NCBI GenBank assembly: GCA_900316845.1
Contig: ONEG01000019.1
Span: forward strand, 1-64,000
DNA: 64,000 nt
Direction: 5' to 3'
Origin: an uncultured Bacteroidales bacterium
Lineage (GTDB): Bacteria > Bacteroidota > Bacteroidia > Bacteroidales > Paludibacteraceae
Part shown: piece by piece, positions 21,920 through 31,279 of the stretch
Layout: each line of letters opens with the position of its first letter
Numbering within the stretch: position 1 is the stretch's first letter
The notes under the pieces: generated by a model
What the model was told of the DNA's origin: nothing
The model's input: only the letters and a program-made list of their open reading frames with translations
Database searches by the model: none
Made by a program: the position numbers and the translations under genes

Positions 21920-23178
21920 AAGCGTTAATGTTTGGATGGGAGTTTCCTCCTCATATCTTAGGCGGTTTAGGAACGGCGAGTTACGGTTTGACCCGCGGTA
22001 TGGCGCAGCAGCCTGACATGGAAATCACGTTCGTCATCCCGAAGCCATGGGGCGATGAGGACCAGAGTTTCTTGCGCATCATAGGAGCGAACAGCGTGCC
22101 TATCGTATGGAAAGAAAACAGCTATGACTACGTCAAGCAACGCATGGAGGGCAAGATGAGCCCCGAAGAGTATTTCCATTTCCGCAACGGTATTCATTAC
22201 GACTACCGCCGTATCGGAACGGATGACTTGGGCTGCGTGGGTTTCTCGGGTCGTTACCCGGACAACCTGATCGAAGAGATCGGCAACTACGAAGCCGTAG
22301 CAAGCGTGTTAGCGCACAGTCTGGACTTTGATATCATCCACAGTCATGACTGGCTGACTTATCCGGCAGGTGTGTTTGCGAAGCAGATCAGCGGTAAGCC
22401 ATTAGTGATCCACGTTCACGCGACCGATTTCGACCGCAGCCGCGGTAATGTGAATCCGACGGTTTACGCGATTGAGAAACGCGGCATGGACGAAGCGGAT
22501 CATATCATTTGCGTAAGTAACCTGACGAGACGGACGGTGATCGAGAAATACGGCATCGATCCGCGTAAGGTAAGTACGGTGCACAATGCCGTAGAGCCGT
22601 TGGCGCATCCCGAGGAGTTCACGAAGCCTGAGCGCAAAGACAAGCTTGTCACGTTCCTGGGTCGTATCACGATGCAGAAAGGTCCGGAGTATTTCGTCGA
22701 GGCCGCAGCAAGGGTATTGAGCAAGACGGACGGCGTACGATTTGTGATGGCAGGAAGCGGCGACAAGATGACGGAGATGATCGATCTCGTAGCCAAACGC
22801 GGCATCGCGGATAAGTTCCACTTCCCGGGCTTCATGCGCGGCAAGCAGGTACAGGAGATGTTAGCAATGAGCGACGTATATATCATGCCGTCTGTGAGCG
22901 AGCCTTTCGGTATCAGTCCGCTGGAAGCGATGCAGGTCGGCTGTCCGTCGATCATCAGCCACCAGTCCGGCTGCGCAGAGATCCTGCAACATGCCATCAA
23001 GACCGACTACTGGGACATCGACGCCATGGCGGACGCTATCTACGCGATTGTCAAGTATCCGGCGATGTACAAGAGTCTGCATGAGTTAGGCATGGCGGAG
23101 GTCAACAATATCAAGTGGTCCGACGCCGGACTCAAAGTGCGCAGGATCTACGACGGAGTAATCAATCATACGTTGTGA
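21916..23178 (+). CDS. GT4-family glycosyltransferase (glycogen synthase-like)
   Basis: This 420-aa GT-B enzyme has the N-terminal glycogen-synthase-like opening MFGWEFPPHILGGLGTASYG and, in the C-terminal half, FLGRITMQKGPEYFVEAA and the nucleotide-sugar motif SEPFGISPLEAMQ (E-x7-E). Bacteroidota often place this gene beside a debranching enzyme and a GH57 gene, as here, so alpha-1,4-glucan synthesis is the best guess. The donor sugar is not proven. It is translationally coupled to the upstream gene. Confidence 0.88.
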   Translation: MKALMFGWEFPPHILGGLGTASYGLTRGMAQQPDMEITFVIPKPWGDEDQSFLRIIGANSVPIVWKENSYDYVKQRMEGKMSPEEYFHFRNGIHYDYRRIGTDDLGCVGFSGRYPDNLIEEIGNYEAVASVLAHSLDFDIIHSHDWLTYPAGVFAKQISGKPLVIHVHATDFDRSRGNVNPTVYAIEKRGMDEADHIICVSNLTRRTVIEKYGIDPRKVSTVHNAVEPLAHPEEFTKPERKDKLVTFLGRITMQKGPEYFVEAAARVLSKTDGVRFVMAGSGDKMTEMIDLVAKRGIADKFHFPGFMRGKQVQEMLAMSDVYIMPSVSEPFGISPLEAMQVGCPSIISHQSGCAEILQHAIKTDYWDIDAMADAIYAIVKYPAMYKSLHELGMAEVNNIKWSDAGLKVRRIYDGVINHTL

Positions 23179-23240
23179 TTTACCATTTGGACATTTACCA
23201 TTTGGTCATTTATTTAGAAATTTAACCATTTAGTAATTTT
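23179..23240. repeat. 15-bp array (family B) in the GT4-GH57 spacer
   Basis: ATTTACCATTTGGAC, ATTTACCATTTGGTC and degenerate copies fill nearly the entire 69-bp spacer. Confidence 0.85.
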
Positions 23241-23247
23241 TAAAGAT

Positions 23248-24516
23248 ATGAAAAATATATGTTTTTGCTTCCAGATGCACGCACCGTACCGTCTGAAGCG
23301 CTATCGTTTCTTCGAGATCGGCCATGACCACTACTACTACGACGATATGGCTACCGAGGAGCACGTTAACTGGCTGGTGCAGACCTCGTACCTGCCGCTT
23401 TGCCAGACCATCCGCGACATGATCAACCTCAGCAAAGGTAAGTTCCATTGCGCCTTCAGCGTGAGCGGAACGATGATCGAGATGTTCGAGCAGTTCAACC
23501 CGGAGATGATCGATATCCTCAAGGAGTTGGCGGCTACCAAGGCCGTAGAGTTCCTCGCAACGCCGTACAGCTATTCGCTGGCATCGGAGTACAACGCAGA
23601 GGAGTTCAAGGAGCAGCTGAAGTTCCAGGGCGAGTTGGTAGAGACCATCTTAGGAGTGAAGGCGCAGAGCGTATGGAACACCGAGTTGCTGTACACCGAC
23701 GAGGAGGCTTATAACCTGAACAAGATGGGCTACAAAGTGATCCTGAGCGAGGGCGCCAAGCACGTGTTGAGTTGGAAGACGCCGAACAAGGTCTATCAGT
23801 CCGCAGGCGCACCGAAGATGAAGGTGTTGTTGCGTAACACGAACCTCAGCGACGAGTTGAGTTTCCATTTCTCCGATCCGGGATGGGGCAATTTCCCGAT
23901 CGACGCAGAGAAATACGCAAACCAGTTGAAAGCGTTGCCGGAAGGCGAAGATATCATCAATATATGGGTCGGCGCAGAGACTTTCGGTATCCGTCAGAAC
24001 GCCGGAAGCGGTATCTTCGATTTCCTGAAGGCGCTGCCGTACTTCGCTTTGGAGCGCGAGATGGGCTTCATGACGCCGAGCGAGGCAGCGAAGAAGTTAG
24101 CCGCCGAGGACGTACTGTCGAGTCCGTATCCGTTGACCTGGAGCGGCGAGGCAAAGGACCTGAGCGTCTATACGGGTAATGACCTGCAACAAGAGGCGCT
24201 CAACAAGTTGTACGCTGTCGCAGAGCGCGTACACCTGTGTCAGGACAAGAATCTAAAGACTAACTGGCTGCGTCTGCAGGACGTTAACTACCTGCACTAT
24301 ATGAACCACATCGACCAGGGTGAGACGCAGTATGAGTCGGCTTACGACGCGTTCATCAATTATATGAACGTGCTGTCCGACTTCCTGCAGACGGTAGAAG
24401 AGCAGTACCCGACGACCATCGAGAACGAAGAGTTGAACGAGTTGCTCAAGACCATCCGCAACCAGGAAGAGGAGATTCAGAAACTGAACGAGAAGCTCAA
24501 GAAAGCAAAGAAATAA
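23248..24516 (+). CDS. GH57 alpha-amylase-like protein, probable acid/base residue missing
   Basis: This 422-aa protein matches Bacteroidota GH57 proteins from the first strand (CFCFQMHAPYRLKRYRFF) onward. The nucleophile motif is present (WNTELLY, E146). The motif that normally supplies the acid/base Asp (DYETFG-like) reads VGAETFG, with Gly242 where Asp is expected. GH57 alpha-amylase-like homologues lacking one or both catalytic residues are known, mainly from Bacteroidota. The C-terminal ~35 residues are a charged coiled coil. It is either a non-canonical enzyme or a glucan-binding partner of the GT4 and debranching enzymes. Confidence 0.88.
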   Translation: MKNICFCFQMHAPYRLKRYRFFEIGHDHYYYDDMATEEHVNWLVQTSYLPLCQTIRDMINLSKGKFHCAFSVSGTMIEMFEQFNPEMIDILKELAATKAVEFLATPYSYSLASEYNAEEFKEQLKFQGELVETILGVKAQSVWNTELLYTDEEAYNLNKMGYKVILSEGAKHVLSWKTPNKVYQSAGAPKMKVLLRNTNLSDELSFHFSDPGWGNFPIDAEKYANQLKALPEGEDIINIWVGAETFGIRQNAGSGIFDFLKALPYFALEREMGFMTPSEAAKKLAAEDVLSSPYPLTWSGEAKDLSVYTGNDLQQEALNKLYAVAERVHLCQDKNLKTNWLRLQDVNYLHYMNHIDQGETQYESAYDAFINYMNVLSDFLQTVEEQYPTTIENEELNELLKTIRNQEEEIQKLNEKLKKAKK

Positions 24517-24540
24517 AAGCCTACCCCTACCCCTACCTAA

Positions 24541-24559
24541 AAGGAGGGGATAACGGGTG
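24541..24559 (+). promoter_or_regulatory. Shine-Dalgarno-like site before a GTG start
   Basis: AAGGAGG (24541-24547) lies about 9 bp before the GTG start at 24557. Strong SD sites are unusual in this lineage and support the GTG choice. Confidence 0.6.
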
Positions 24560-26515
24560 AGTACAAGATTGAATAGACGTATTCTCATAGTATTAGTACT
24601 GTTGGCAGCGACCATTATGGCCGCTGCCAAGCCGCCCCGTGTGCGGACAGTAGTGCGTACCTGGCAAATGCCGGGGTATAGCGCAGTAGCGGACACGACG
24701 GTCTTCATGGACACGTTGATGCTGAACTATCACGACGTAGATGTCCAGCAGAACTACTCGATCAGCAGCGCGACGAACGGCAACGTGCTGGTCTCGCCGA
24801 TTGAGTCGAGAGTCGTGAACGACAGGCTGAAGACGATAGATGACCCGTTTGCGTGGAGCCTCACGCCGTACGTCACTACGCCGCAGCAACAACGGTATTT
24901 TAATACGACTACTCCCTTCTCTACCGTGGCGTACAAGAAAGGTTTCGTGACGGGCCATGAGGAGAACGATATCGATTTTCTTTTCACGGGCAATATCAAC
25001 CGGAAGCTGAACCTTGGTCTGGAGATGGACTACCTCAGTTCGATGGGGCACTATGCCAACACGGCAGGTAAATTATTCCGAGGATCGGTCTGGGGCAGCT
25101 ACACGGGCAACCACTATAGTATGCACGCCGCGTTCGGGTGGAGCCGGTTGAACTCGTTTGACAACGGAGGACTGAGAGACGTAGCGGATCTAAGCAGTTC
25201 GTTGAATGCGGAAGATATACCGGTTCGGCTCAATGCGATGACCGGTTATCGGTATATCAGCGGCTACCTGCATAACCAATATGCCATCACCAAAGAACGT
25301 GAGTACCACGACTCGATCGAGGTGATCGAAGATGGCAGGAAGGTCAAGAAAGACACTCTCAAAGTGGAGTACATCCCGCTGATGACCTTCTCTCATATCT
25401 TCGAGACCAACAACTCTAACAGGCGGTATATCGAGCAAAACGCCCGTCAGGATTTCTACGACAAGACGTATTTCGACACCATCCGCACGAACGACACGAC
25501 GGACGTACTGACGATCCGTAACACGATCGCCGTGACGTTCTCAGAGGCGTACAACACGAAGCTGAAGTTCGGTGCGACGGTCTTCGCCATGAACGAATGT
25601 CAGCGGTTTCTGAACGACAGTGTGCCGTACGATAAAGACAGTATTTTCGATTACGTATGGACCAACAACACCTTCGTCGGCGGCGCGATCCACAAGCACA
25701 GCGGCGCGAACGTGCTCTATAATGTAGAGGGGCAGGTTTGCGTCTTAGGATATAAGATCGGGGAGTTTGACGTACACGGCAAGTTAGAGACGAAGTTCAA
25801 CGCCGGCAAGTATCCTTTTTATCTCTCCGCACGGGCGTACGCGAAGAGCGAGACACCGAACAGGTATCTGCAGCACTATCGGTCTAACCATTTCGTATGG
25901 GATAATAACTTCGGGTTCACGTACCGGTTCTTAGGCGGGGCGACGGTCGCGTACCCGACCAAATGGGTGAAACCCAGGATTGATTTCAGTTTTGAGAACT
26001 TCACCAATCCTATTTATTTCAAAGCCGTGGACGGCTTGCCTTACCAGCACCGCGGCAATGTACAGATCATCACAGGGGAGGCAGGAGTAGATATCACCAC
26101 CCCGTGGATTAACTTAGAGAACAAAGCTGTGATCCAACACAGTACCAACGACAGCGTGATGCCGGTTCCGATGGTCATTTTGCAGCACAGGCTGTACTAC
26201 CACGGTACTTGGTTCCGCGCGCTGGACGCGCAGATAGGTGTCGATGTTCGGTATTTCACCCGATACCACGCGCCGGTGCTTAACCCGGCGACAGGCATCT
26301 TCTGCACCCAGCAGGACGAGAAAGTGGGTAACTACCCATGGATGAACGTTTATGCAAATTTCTACGTGCGATCAATCCGATTGCGTTTCTTCGCACAATA
26401 TCAGCACATAAACCACCTGTTTATGCGCTCCAACACGAACTATCTGACCATGCCGGGCTATCCAACCAACAGGGATGTTTTCCGAGCAGGTTTGGCATGG
26501 CATTTTTATAATTAG
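24557..26515 (+). CDS. Putative outer-membrane porin (Porin_10-like)
   Basis: This 652-aa protein starts at GTG and has a signal peptide (ILIVLVLLAATIMAAA). The rest is rich in alternating aromatic/polar beta strands, with landmarks NRKLNLGLEMDYLSSMGHY and a C-terminal aromatic end (AGLAWHFYN) typical of outer-membrane barrels; it fits the Bacteroidota putative porin family PF14121. It follows the glucan genes after a 40-bp spacer, so it might admit oligosaccharides, but the family is broadly conserved and that link is an inference. Confidence 0.8.
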   Translation: MSTRLNRRILIVLVLLAATIMAAAKPPRVRTVVRTWQMPGYSAVADTTVFMDTLMLNYHDVDVQQNYSISSATNGNVLVSPIESRVVNDRLKTIDDPFAWSLTPYVTTPQQQRYFNTTTPFSTVAYKKGFVTGHEENDIDFLFTGNINRKLNLGLEMDYLSSMGHYANTAGKLFRGSVWGSYTGNHYSMHAAFGWSRLNSFDNGGLRDVADLSSSLNAEDIPVRLNAMTGYRYISGYLHNQYAITKEREYHDSIEVIEDGRKVKKDTLKVEYIPLMTFSHIFETNNSNRRYIEQNARQDFYDKTYFDTIRTNDTTDVLTIRNTIAVTFSEAYNTKLKFGATVFAMNECQRFLNDSVPYDKDSIFDYVWTNNTFVGGAIHKHSGANVLYNVEGQVCVLGYKIGEFDVHGKLETKFNAGKYPFYLSARAYAKSETPNRYLQHYRSNHFVWDNNFGFTYRFLGGATVAYPTKWVKPRIDFSFENFTNPIYFKAVDGLPYQHRGNVQIITGEAGVDITTPWINLENKAVIQHSTNDSVMPVPMVILQHRLYYHGTWFRALDAQIGVDVRYFTRYHAPVLNPATGIFCTQQDEKVGNYPWMNVYANFYVRSIRLRFFAQYQHINHLFMRSNTNYLTMPGYPTNRDVFRAGLAWHFYN

Positions 26516-26517
26516 TC

Positions 26518-26557
26518 AAGAGACAAAAGTCAAGAGTTAAGAGACAAGAGTCAAGAG
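26518..26557. repeat. 7-bp array (GTCAAGA type) in the porin-clp spacer
   Basis: GTCAAGA, GACAAAA, GTCAAGA, GTTAAGA, GACAAGA, GTCAAGA: six 7-bp units fill the 42-bp spacer. Confidence 0.85.
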
Positions 26558-28828
26558 ATGTTTATGGTAGTAACAGTAAATACAAACAAGATTATTCAGT
26601 ACGCCCAGGAAGAGGCGTCCAGGCTGATGAGCAAACACATCGAGCCGGGGCACTTGCTGCTGGCGATTATGCGGTTAGGCGAAGGCTCGGCCTATGAGGT
26701 ACTGCGTCAGGCGGATTTTCGTCCGGAGGAAGCCAAAGAGGCTATCGAGCAGTCCTTGCGGGGCACGGAGCCGGATGCGTCGCGTTCGTTGAGCGCGAGC
26801 ACCGATCGTATCTTCCGCATCGCGGAGGGTATCAGCCGTGAGTATCATGCGCCTGCGGTGGGGACGATTCACCTGCTGATGGCCATCCTCCGTGAGCGGG
26901 TCAACAAGGCCGCCATCTATCTGGAGAACGAGTGGCAGATCACCTATTCGCGGGTGGTCGATCTGTACGGCGAGCCGCATGAGACCTTGGAGTATCCGCA
27001 GAACGGCGGCGAGCAGGGAGATGAGGTGAACGAGGCTAACTGGCAGCCGCAACGCGGCCAGCAGAAAGGCAAGAGCAGCAAGACCGCAGCGCTGGACAAG
27101 TACGGACGCGATCTGACCAAACAGGCGGAGGAAGGTAAGTTAGACCCCGTCGTAGGACGCGAGAGAGAGATCGAGCGCGTGGTACAGATCCTGAGCCGCA
27201 GGAAGAAGAACAACCCAATCCTCATAGGTGAGCCGGGTGTCGGCAAGTCCGCTATCGTTGAGGGCTTGGCGCTGCGCATCATCGGCGACGAGAGCGGGGC
27301 GCTGAAAGGCAAACGGATCGTGACTTTGGATGTCGCTTCGATGGTAGCCGGAACGACGTACCGCGGCCAGTTTGAGGAGCGGATGAAACAAGTGATCACG
27401 GAGCTGCGCGAGCACCCGGAGGTGATCCTCTTTGTCGATGAGATACACACGCTCATCGGCGCCGGAAACGCTTCGGGATCATTGGACGCAGCGAACATCC
27501 TCAAGCCCGCTTTGGCGAGGGGTGAGGTACAGTGCGTCGGCGCCACAACGACGGCGGAGTATGCCAAGTCCATCGAGAAAGACGGGGCGTTAGAGCGCCG
27601 TTTCCAGAAAGTGCAGGTTCGTCCGACGACGAGCGAGGAGACGCTGAACATCTTAAAACACCTCAGCGCCCATTATGCGCAGTACCACCATGTGATCTAC
27701 AGCAAAGAGGTGCTGAAGGCCTGCGTGGAGATGAGCGAGCGATACCTGACCGACCGTGCTTTCCCGGACAAAGCGATCGACGTGATGGACGAAGTCGGCG
27801 CACGGAGCAAGACCCGCATGCAGGAGTTGGGCGAGAGCGAGACGCCGTACGCTATCACCATAGAAGACGTAGCGGGTGTAGTGAGCGTGATGAGCGGCGT
27901 ACCCGTTCAGCGCGTAGCGACCGCCGAGAGCGAGCGGCTGCGTACGATGGCGGACACCCTCAAACGCCGCGTGATAGGTCAGGACACCGCTGTGGAGACC
28001 GTCGTTCGCGCTATCCAACGCAGCCGGCTCGGTCTGCGCGACCCGAAACGCCCAATCGGCACGTTCTTCTTCTTAGGTCAGACGGGTGTCGGCAAGACGT
28101 ACCTGGCGCAGTGTCTGGCGGAGGAACTCTTCGGCAGCAAGGATGCTCTCATTCGGTTCGATATGAGCGAATATATGGAGAAACACACGGTGAGCCTGCT
28201 GGTAGGCGCGCCTCCGGGCTACGTAGCCCATGAGGAAGGCGGCAAGCTGACGGAGGCCGTGCGGCGCAAACCCTACTCCATCATCCTCTTCGACGAGATC
28301 GAGAAAGCCCATCCGGATATCTTCAACGTGCTGCTGCAGGTACTGGACGAAGGCCGTCTGACTGACCGTCAGGGCCACAGCGTCGATTTCCGCAACACGA
28401 TCATCGTGCTGACAAGCAACGTAGGCACGAGACAGGTGTTAGAGTTCGGCGCGGGCATCGGCTTCAACAACGCGGAGATGGACCAGAAGCGCGTGAACGC
28501 CACCTTGCTCAAGGCGCTGCAGAAACAATTCCCGCCGGAGTTCGTCAACCGCATCGATAATGTCGTGACTTTCGAGCCGCTGAACCGCGAGAGCATCGCC
28601 CAGATCGTACGGATCGAGATCAGCCTTCTCCAACAACGGATGAAGAAGCAAGGCCATCACCTGGTCGTACCGGCAGAGGTGTCAGAGAAACTGGCGGAGC
28701 GTAGTTTTGACACGAAGAACGGCGCAAGACCTGTCAGGAGAGCCGTCCAGACTTATCTGGAAGACCCGCTGACGGACATCTTGCTGCGCCGACCGAATCA
28801 GAAAAAAATAACCATAAAAAAAATATAA
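26558..28828 (+). CDS. Clp protease ATP-binding subunit (ClpA/ClpC type)
   Basis: This 756-aa AAA+ unfoldase has an N-terminal Clp repeat domain (about 5-145) and two ATPase modules with Walker A at 224-231 (GEPGVGKS) and 507-514 (GQTGVGKT) and Walker B LFVDEIHTL and ILFDEIEKA. The loop GIGF (633-636) is the ClpP-docking motif. Between the modules there is no long coiled M-domain or UVR motif, so by domain order it is closer to ClpA than to the ~840-aa ClpC usual in this phylum. It probably works with ClpP on tagged or misfolded proteins. Confidence 0.92.
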   Translation: MFMVVTVNTNKIIQYAQEEASRLMSKHIEPGHLLLAIMRLGEGSAYEVLRQADFRPEEAKEAIEQSLRGTEPDASRSLSASTDRIFRIAEGISREYHAPAVGTIHLLMAILRERVNKAAIYLENEWQITYSRVVDLYGEPHETLEYPQNGGEQGDEVNEANWQPQRGQQKGKSSKTAALDKYGRDLTKQAEEGKLDPVVGREREIERVVQILSRRKKNNPILIGEPGVGKSAIVEGLALRIIGDESGALKGKRIVTLDVASMVAGTTYRGQFEERMKQVITELREHPEVILFVDEIHTLIGAGNASGSLDAANILKPALARGEVQCVGATTTAEYAKSIEKDGALERRFQKVQVRPTTSEETLNILKHLSAHYAQYHHVIYSKEVLKACVEMSERYLTDRAFPDKAIDVMDEVGARSKTRMQELGESETPYAITIEDVAGVVSVMSGVPVQRVATAESERLRTMADTLKRRVIGQDTAVETVVRAIQRSRLGLRDPKRPIGTFFFLGQTGVGKTYLAQCLAEELFGSKDALIRFDMSEYMEKHTVSLLVGAPPGYVAHEEGGKLTEAVRRKPYSIILFDEIEKAHPDIFNVLLQVLDEGRLTDRQGHSVDFRNTIIVLTSNVGTRQVLEFGAGIGFNNAEMDQKRVNATLLKALQKQFPPEFVNRIDNVVTFEPLNRESIAQIVRIEISLLQQRMKKQGHHLVVPAEVSEKLAERSFDTKNGARPVRRAVQTYLEDPLTDILLRRPNQKKITIKKI

Positions 28829-28830
28829 TT

Positions 28831-29145
28831 ATGACAGTAGAAATTACGGACGCTAACATCAAGGATGTGATTGCGTCAGGCAAACCGGTAGTAGTAGATT
28901 TCTGGGCAGCATGGTGCGGCCCCTGCAAGATGATGCTGCCGATTCTGGAGGAGCTCTCCAACGAGTACGAAGGCAAAGTCGTTGTCGGCAAACTGAACGT
29001 GGACGACAATCCTGACACCTGCGAGGAGTACGGCATCATGAATATCCCGACGATGTTGTTCTTCAACAACGGCGAGTTGGTAAATCGTCATGTAGGTGCT
29101 TGCCGCAAGCAGGATTTGGCACAACTTTTTGACAGTTTGCTCTAA
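28831..29145 (+). CDS. trxA: Thioredoxin
   Basis: This 104-aa cytosolic thioredoxin has active site W28-C-G-P-C32 in FWAAWCGPCK and the cis-Pro loop IMNIPTMLFF. It reduces disulfides of ribonucleotide reductase and other targets. It starts 2 bp after the Clp gene and is probably cotranscribed with it. Confidence 0.96.
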   Translation: MTVEITDANIKDVIASGKPVVVDFWAAWCGPCKMMLPILEELSNEYEGKVVVGKLNVDDNPDTCEEYGIMNIPTMLFFNNGELVNRHVGACRKQDLAQLFDSLL

Positions 29146-29182
29146 AAATGCGGGTAAAAAGGTACAAAAATCACTTTTTTTC

Positions 29183-29213
29183 TTGCATAATTCAAAAAAA
29201 AGTTGTACCTTTG
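29183..29213 (+). promoter_or_regulatory. Promoter of tRNA-Arg(TCT)-rpoD
   Basis: TTGCAT (29183-29188) and TACCTTTG (29206-29213). It lies about 49 bp before the tRNA and may also drive rpoD. Confidence 0.8.
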
Positions 29214-29261
29214 CGCGCTTTTTTGCCCTAATGGGCACGCTTTTTGTGCGCCGTTAGGCGG

Positions 29262-29335
29262 GGTCCGGTAGCTCAGCTGGATAGAGCAACAGCCTTCTAA
29301 GCTGTGGGTCTCGGGTTCGAATCCCGACCGGATCA
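29262..29335 (+). tRNA. tRNA-Arg (anticodon TCT)
   Basis: 74 nt. Acceptor GGTCCGG/CCGGATC, D-arm GCTC/GAGC, anticodon stem ACAGC/GCTGT with loop CTTCTAA (anticodon TCT), T-arm TCGGG/CCCGA. The rpoD start lies 18 bp downstream, so the two may share a transcript. Confidence 0.96.
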
Positions 29336-29353
29336 CAAACCATATTTTAGTAT

Positions 29354-30214
29354 ATGCGTCAATTAAAAATTACAAAATCAATCACCAATCGTGAGTCTGC
29401 TTCTCTCGACAAGTATCTCCAGGAGATCGGTCGCGAGGAGTTGATTACCGTGGATCGTGAGGTAGAGTTGGCGGGTCGTATCCGTAATGGTGACCGCGCT
29501 GCGTTAGAAGAACTGGTTCGTAGTAACCTACGCTTTGTAGTGTCTGTAGCGAAGCAGTATCAGAACCAAGGATTGAGTTTGCCGGACTTGATTAACGAAG
29601 GCAACTTAGGTCTGATCAAAGCTGCAGAGAAATTCGATGAGACACGCGGATTCAAGTTCATTTCGTACGCAGTATGGTGGATTCGTCAATCTATTCTTCA
29701 GGCCCTGGCGGAGCAGAGTCGTATCGTACGTCTGCCGTTGAACCAAGTGGGCTCGATGAATAAGATCAACAAAGCCTACCAGCGTTTCGAGCAAGAGCAC
29801 GAGCGTAAGCCGAGTGCGGAAGAGTTAGCTGAGATGCTGGAAATCCCGGTAGATAAGATTGCGGAGACGCTGAAGATGTCCGGTCGTCACGTTAGTGTTG
29901 ATGCGCCGTTTGTAGAAGGAGAGGACAACAGTCTGATCGACGTAATGGTCAACGAGGATTCGCCGAATGCGGACCGTGGCCTGATAAACGAGTCGCTCTC
30001 CACCGAGATCGGTCGCGCGTTAGCAACGCTGACACCCCGTGAAGCGGATATCTTACGTAAGTTCTTCGGTATTGGCACGCCGGAAAAGACGCTGGAGGAG
30101 ATCGGCGATGAGCTCCATCTCACCCGCGAGCGTGTGCGTCAGATCAAGGAGAAAGCGATCCGCAAACTGAACACCGGCCAACGCAGTCACATCCTGCAGA
30201 CTTACCTTGGATGA
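29354..30214 (+). CDS. rpoD: Primary RNA polymerase sigma factor
   Basis: This 286-aa sigma-70 protein is the short Bacteroidota primary sigma, with no region 1.1. Region 1.2 ([16 protein letters not shown]), region 2 ([35 protein letters not shown]), region 3 and region 4 ([20 protein letters not shown]) are intact. It should recognise the TAnnTTTG promoters found throughout this window. A strong terminator follows at 30263. Confidence 0.96.
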   Translation: MRQLKITKSITNRESASLDKYLQEIGREELITVDREVELAGRIRNGDRAALEELVRSNLRFVVSVAKQYQNQGLSLPDLINEGNLGLIKAAEKFDETRGFKFISYAVWWIRQSILQALAEQSRIVRLPLNQVGSMNKINKAYQRFEQEHERKPSAEELAEMLEIPVDKIAETLKMSGRHVSVDAPFVEGEDNSLIDVMVNEDSPNADRGLINESLSTEIGRALATLTPREADILRKFFGIGTPEKTLEEIGDELHLTRERVRQIKEKAIRKLNTGQRSHILQTYLG

Positions 30215-30217
30215 TAA

Positions 30218-30245
30218 CGAATGAACGAGTGAACGAATGAACGAG
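30218..30245. repeat. 8-bp array (CGAATGAA type) after rpoD
   Basis: CGAATGAA, CGAGTGAA, CGAATGAA, CGAG: 8-bp units starting 3 bp after the rpoD stop. Confidence 0.75.
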
Positions 30246-30262
30246 TTCAGGAGTTAAAGACA

Positions 30263-30289
30263 ACGCCTCCCAAAAGGAGGCGTTTTTTT
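30263..30289 (+). terminator. rpoD terminator
   Basis: ACGCCTCC (30263-30270) pairs with GGAGGCGT (30276-30283), followed by a T-run. A 20-bp perfect palindrome centred on ATTAAT follows immediately (30290-30309). Confidence 0.93.
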
Positions 30290-30314
30290 ATCGTGCATTA
30301 ATGCACGATGCGGG

Positions 30315-30491
30315 TTAGTCAAAAAGCGTCGGCTGGTCTTTGTCCAGCTGGCGAAGGATTGCCCGCATGAGGGTCTCGCGGATGAGGCGGCTCTTGTTCT
30401 TGACGCCGTACTGCGCGCAGAACCGATCCAGCATCTTTTGCTCGCTGGCGTTCAGGAGAATGGAGACTCTATATTCGCGCGGGGACTTCAT
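30315..30491 (-). CDS. Small ribbon-helix-helix-like protein
   Basis: A 58-aa frame begins MKSPREYRVSILLNASE and ends DQPTLFD. The order beta strand (EYRVSILL), helix (ASEQKMLDRFCAQYG), helix (KSRLIRETLMRAILRQL) matches MetJ/Arc-type RHH domains. Small proteins of this form occur in Bacteroidales, so I take it as a real gene. It follows the OMP gene (minus strand) by 6 bp and is probably in its transcript. DNA target unknown. Confidence 0.7.
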   Translation of the reverse strand: MKSPREYRVSILLNASEQKMLDRFCAQYGVKNKSRLIRETLMRAILRQLDKDQPTLFD

Positions 30492-30497
30492 CGGGGA

Positions 30498-31271
30498 TTA
30501 GAAATAAAGAGTGAACTTGGCGCCGAAGGAAAGGAGGTTTCTTCCTGTTTTTTCCTCGAAGCCGGTTCCCTCTATGGACTCTGTTGTAATTATTTGCGCT
30601 TGTTGAAATTGAGTATAGAAGACTGCGCCGATCGCGGTCTTGGGATTGAGTTGGCACCGATAACCTAAATCCACTCCGGCGTACAGGCCACCCAGATAAT
30701 CTTTGCTCAACGCCACGCCGTACCCGATGGCGAGACCGGCAACGGGCGAGTGTTTCTGCTCTAAGAAGGGGATACGGATGGCAGCCTGGATTGGCAGGAA
30801 ATTGAGTTTCTGCGCCACGTTTTTCGAAGAAGCGGCGTTGGGGTTAACCATAAATAGCCCGTGGTAGCCCAGACCGCCGCCGATGAAAATATGCCTGCCG
30901 TTAATGTGGTGGGATCCCACTAACAGATCCACGGACACCGCTGCGCCTAAGTCCTCGCTCGGGATATACGCCGAACCGCCGGCGAGTTCCAGAAGGATGG
31001 AGGCCTTCTTATTTACCATTTGGTCATCTGCCATTTGGACAATTACAGAGTCATTGGGCATTTGACCTTCTTGATCATCGGAGATTATCTCCTTCACATC
31101 CGCGCGGGGGTACTGAAACCGCGCGCCGTCGGCGTTGCGGATGATGATGACCTCTTCGTTCCGGAAGACGATCTCTCCTTTCACGCGTGCGCCCGTGTGT
31201 AATAATAAGGTTTCCGCGTGCGCGCATAAGACGAAGGCGCAAAGGGTTAGTATGAAGGCTATTTTTCTCAT
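30498..31271 (-). CDS. Outer-membrane protein with signal peptide
   Basis: This 257-aa protein starts at MRKIAFILTLCAFVLCAHA; a longer frame exists, but its start would be upstream of the promoter. Residues 20-62 (LLLHTGARVKGEIVFRNEEV) form a small beta domain, and the remainder has alternating strands ending in FGAKFTLYF, typical of an 8-10-strand barrel. Residues about 64-88 (including QMADDQMVNKK) are encoded by a family-B array. The -7 box lies only 8 nt before the ATG, so the mRNA is almost leaderless. Function unknown. Confidence 0.78.
   Translation of the reverse strand: MRKIAFILTLCAFVLCAHAETLLLHTGARVKGEIVFRNEEVIIIRNADGARFQYPRADVKEIISDDQEGQMPNDSVIVQMADDQMVNKKASILLELAGGSAYIPSEDLGAAVSVDLLVGSHHINGRHIFIGGGLGYHGLFMVNPNAASSKNVAQKLNFLPIQAAIRIPFLEQKHSPVAGLAIGYGVALSKDYLGGLYAGVDLGYRCQLNPKTAIGAVFYTQFQQAQIITTESIEGTGFEEKTGRNLLSFGAKFTLYF
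31010..31068. repeat. 15-bp array (family B) inside the OMP gene
   Basis: ATTTACCATTTGGTC, ATCTGCCATTTGGAC and degenerate copies are translated on the minus strand, including QMADDQMVN. Confidence 0.8.
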
Positions 31272-31279
31272 TTCGAGTG

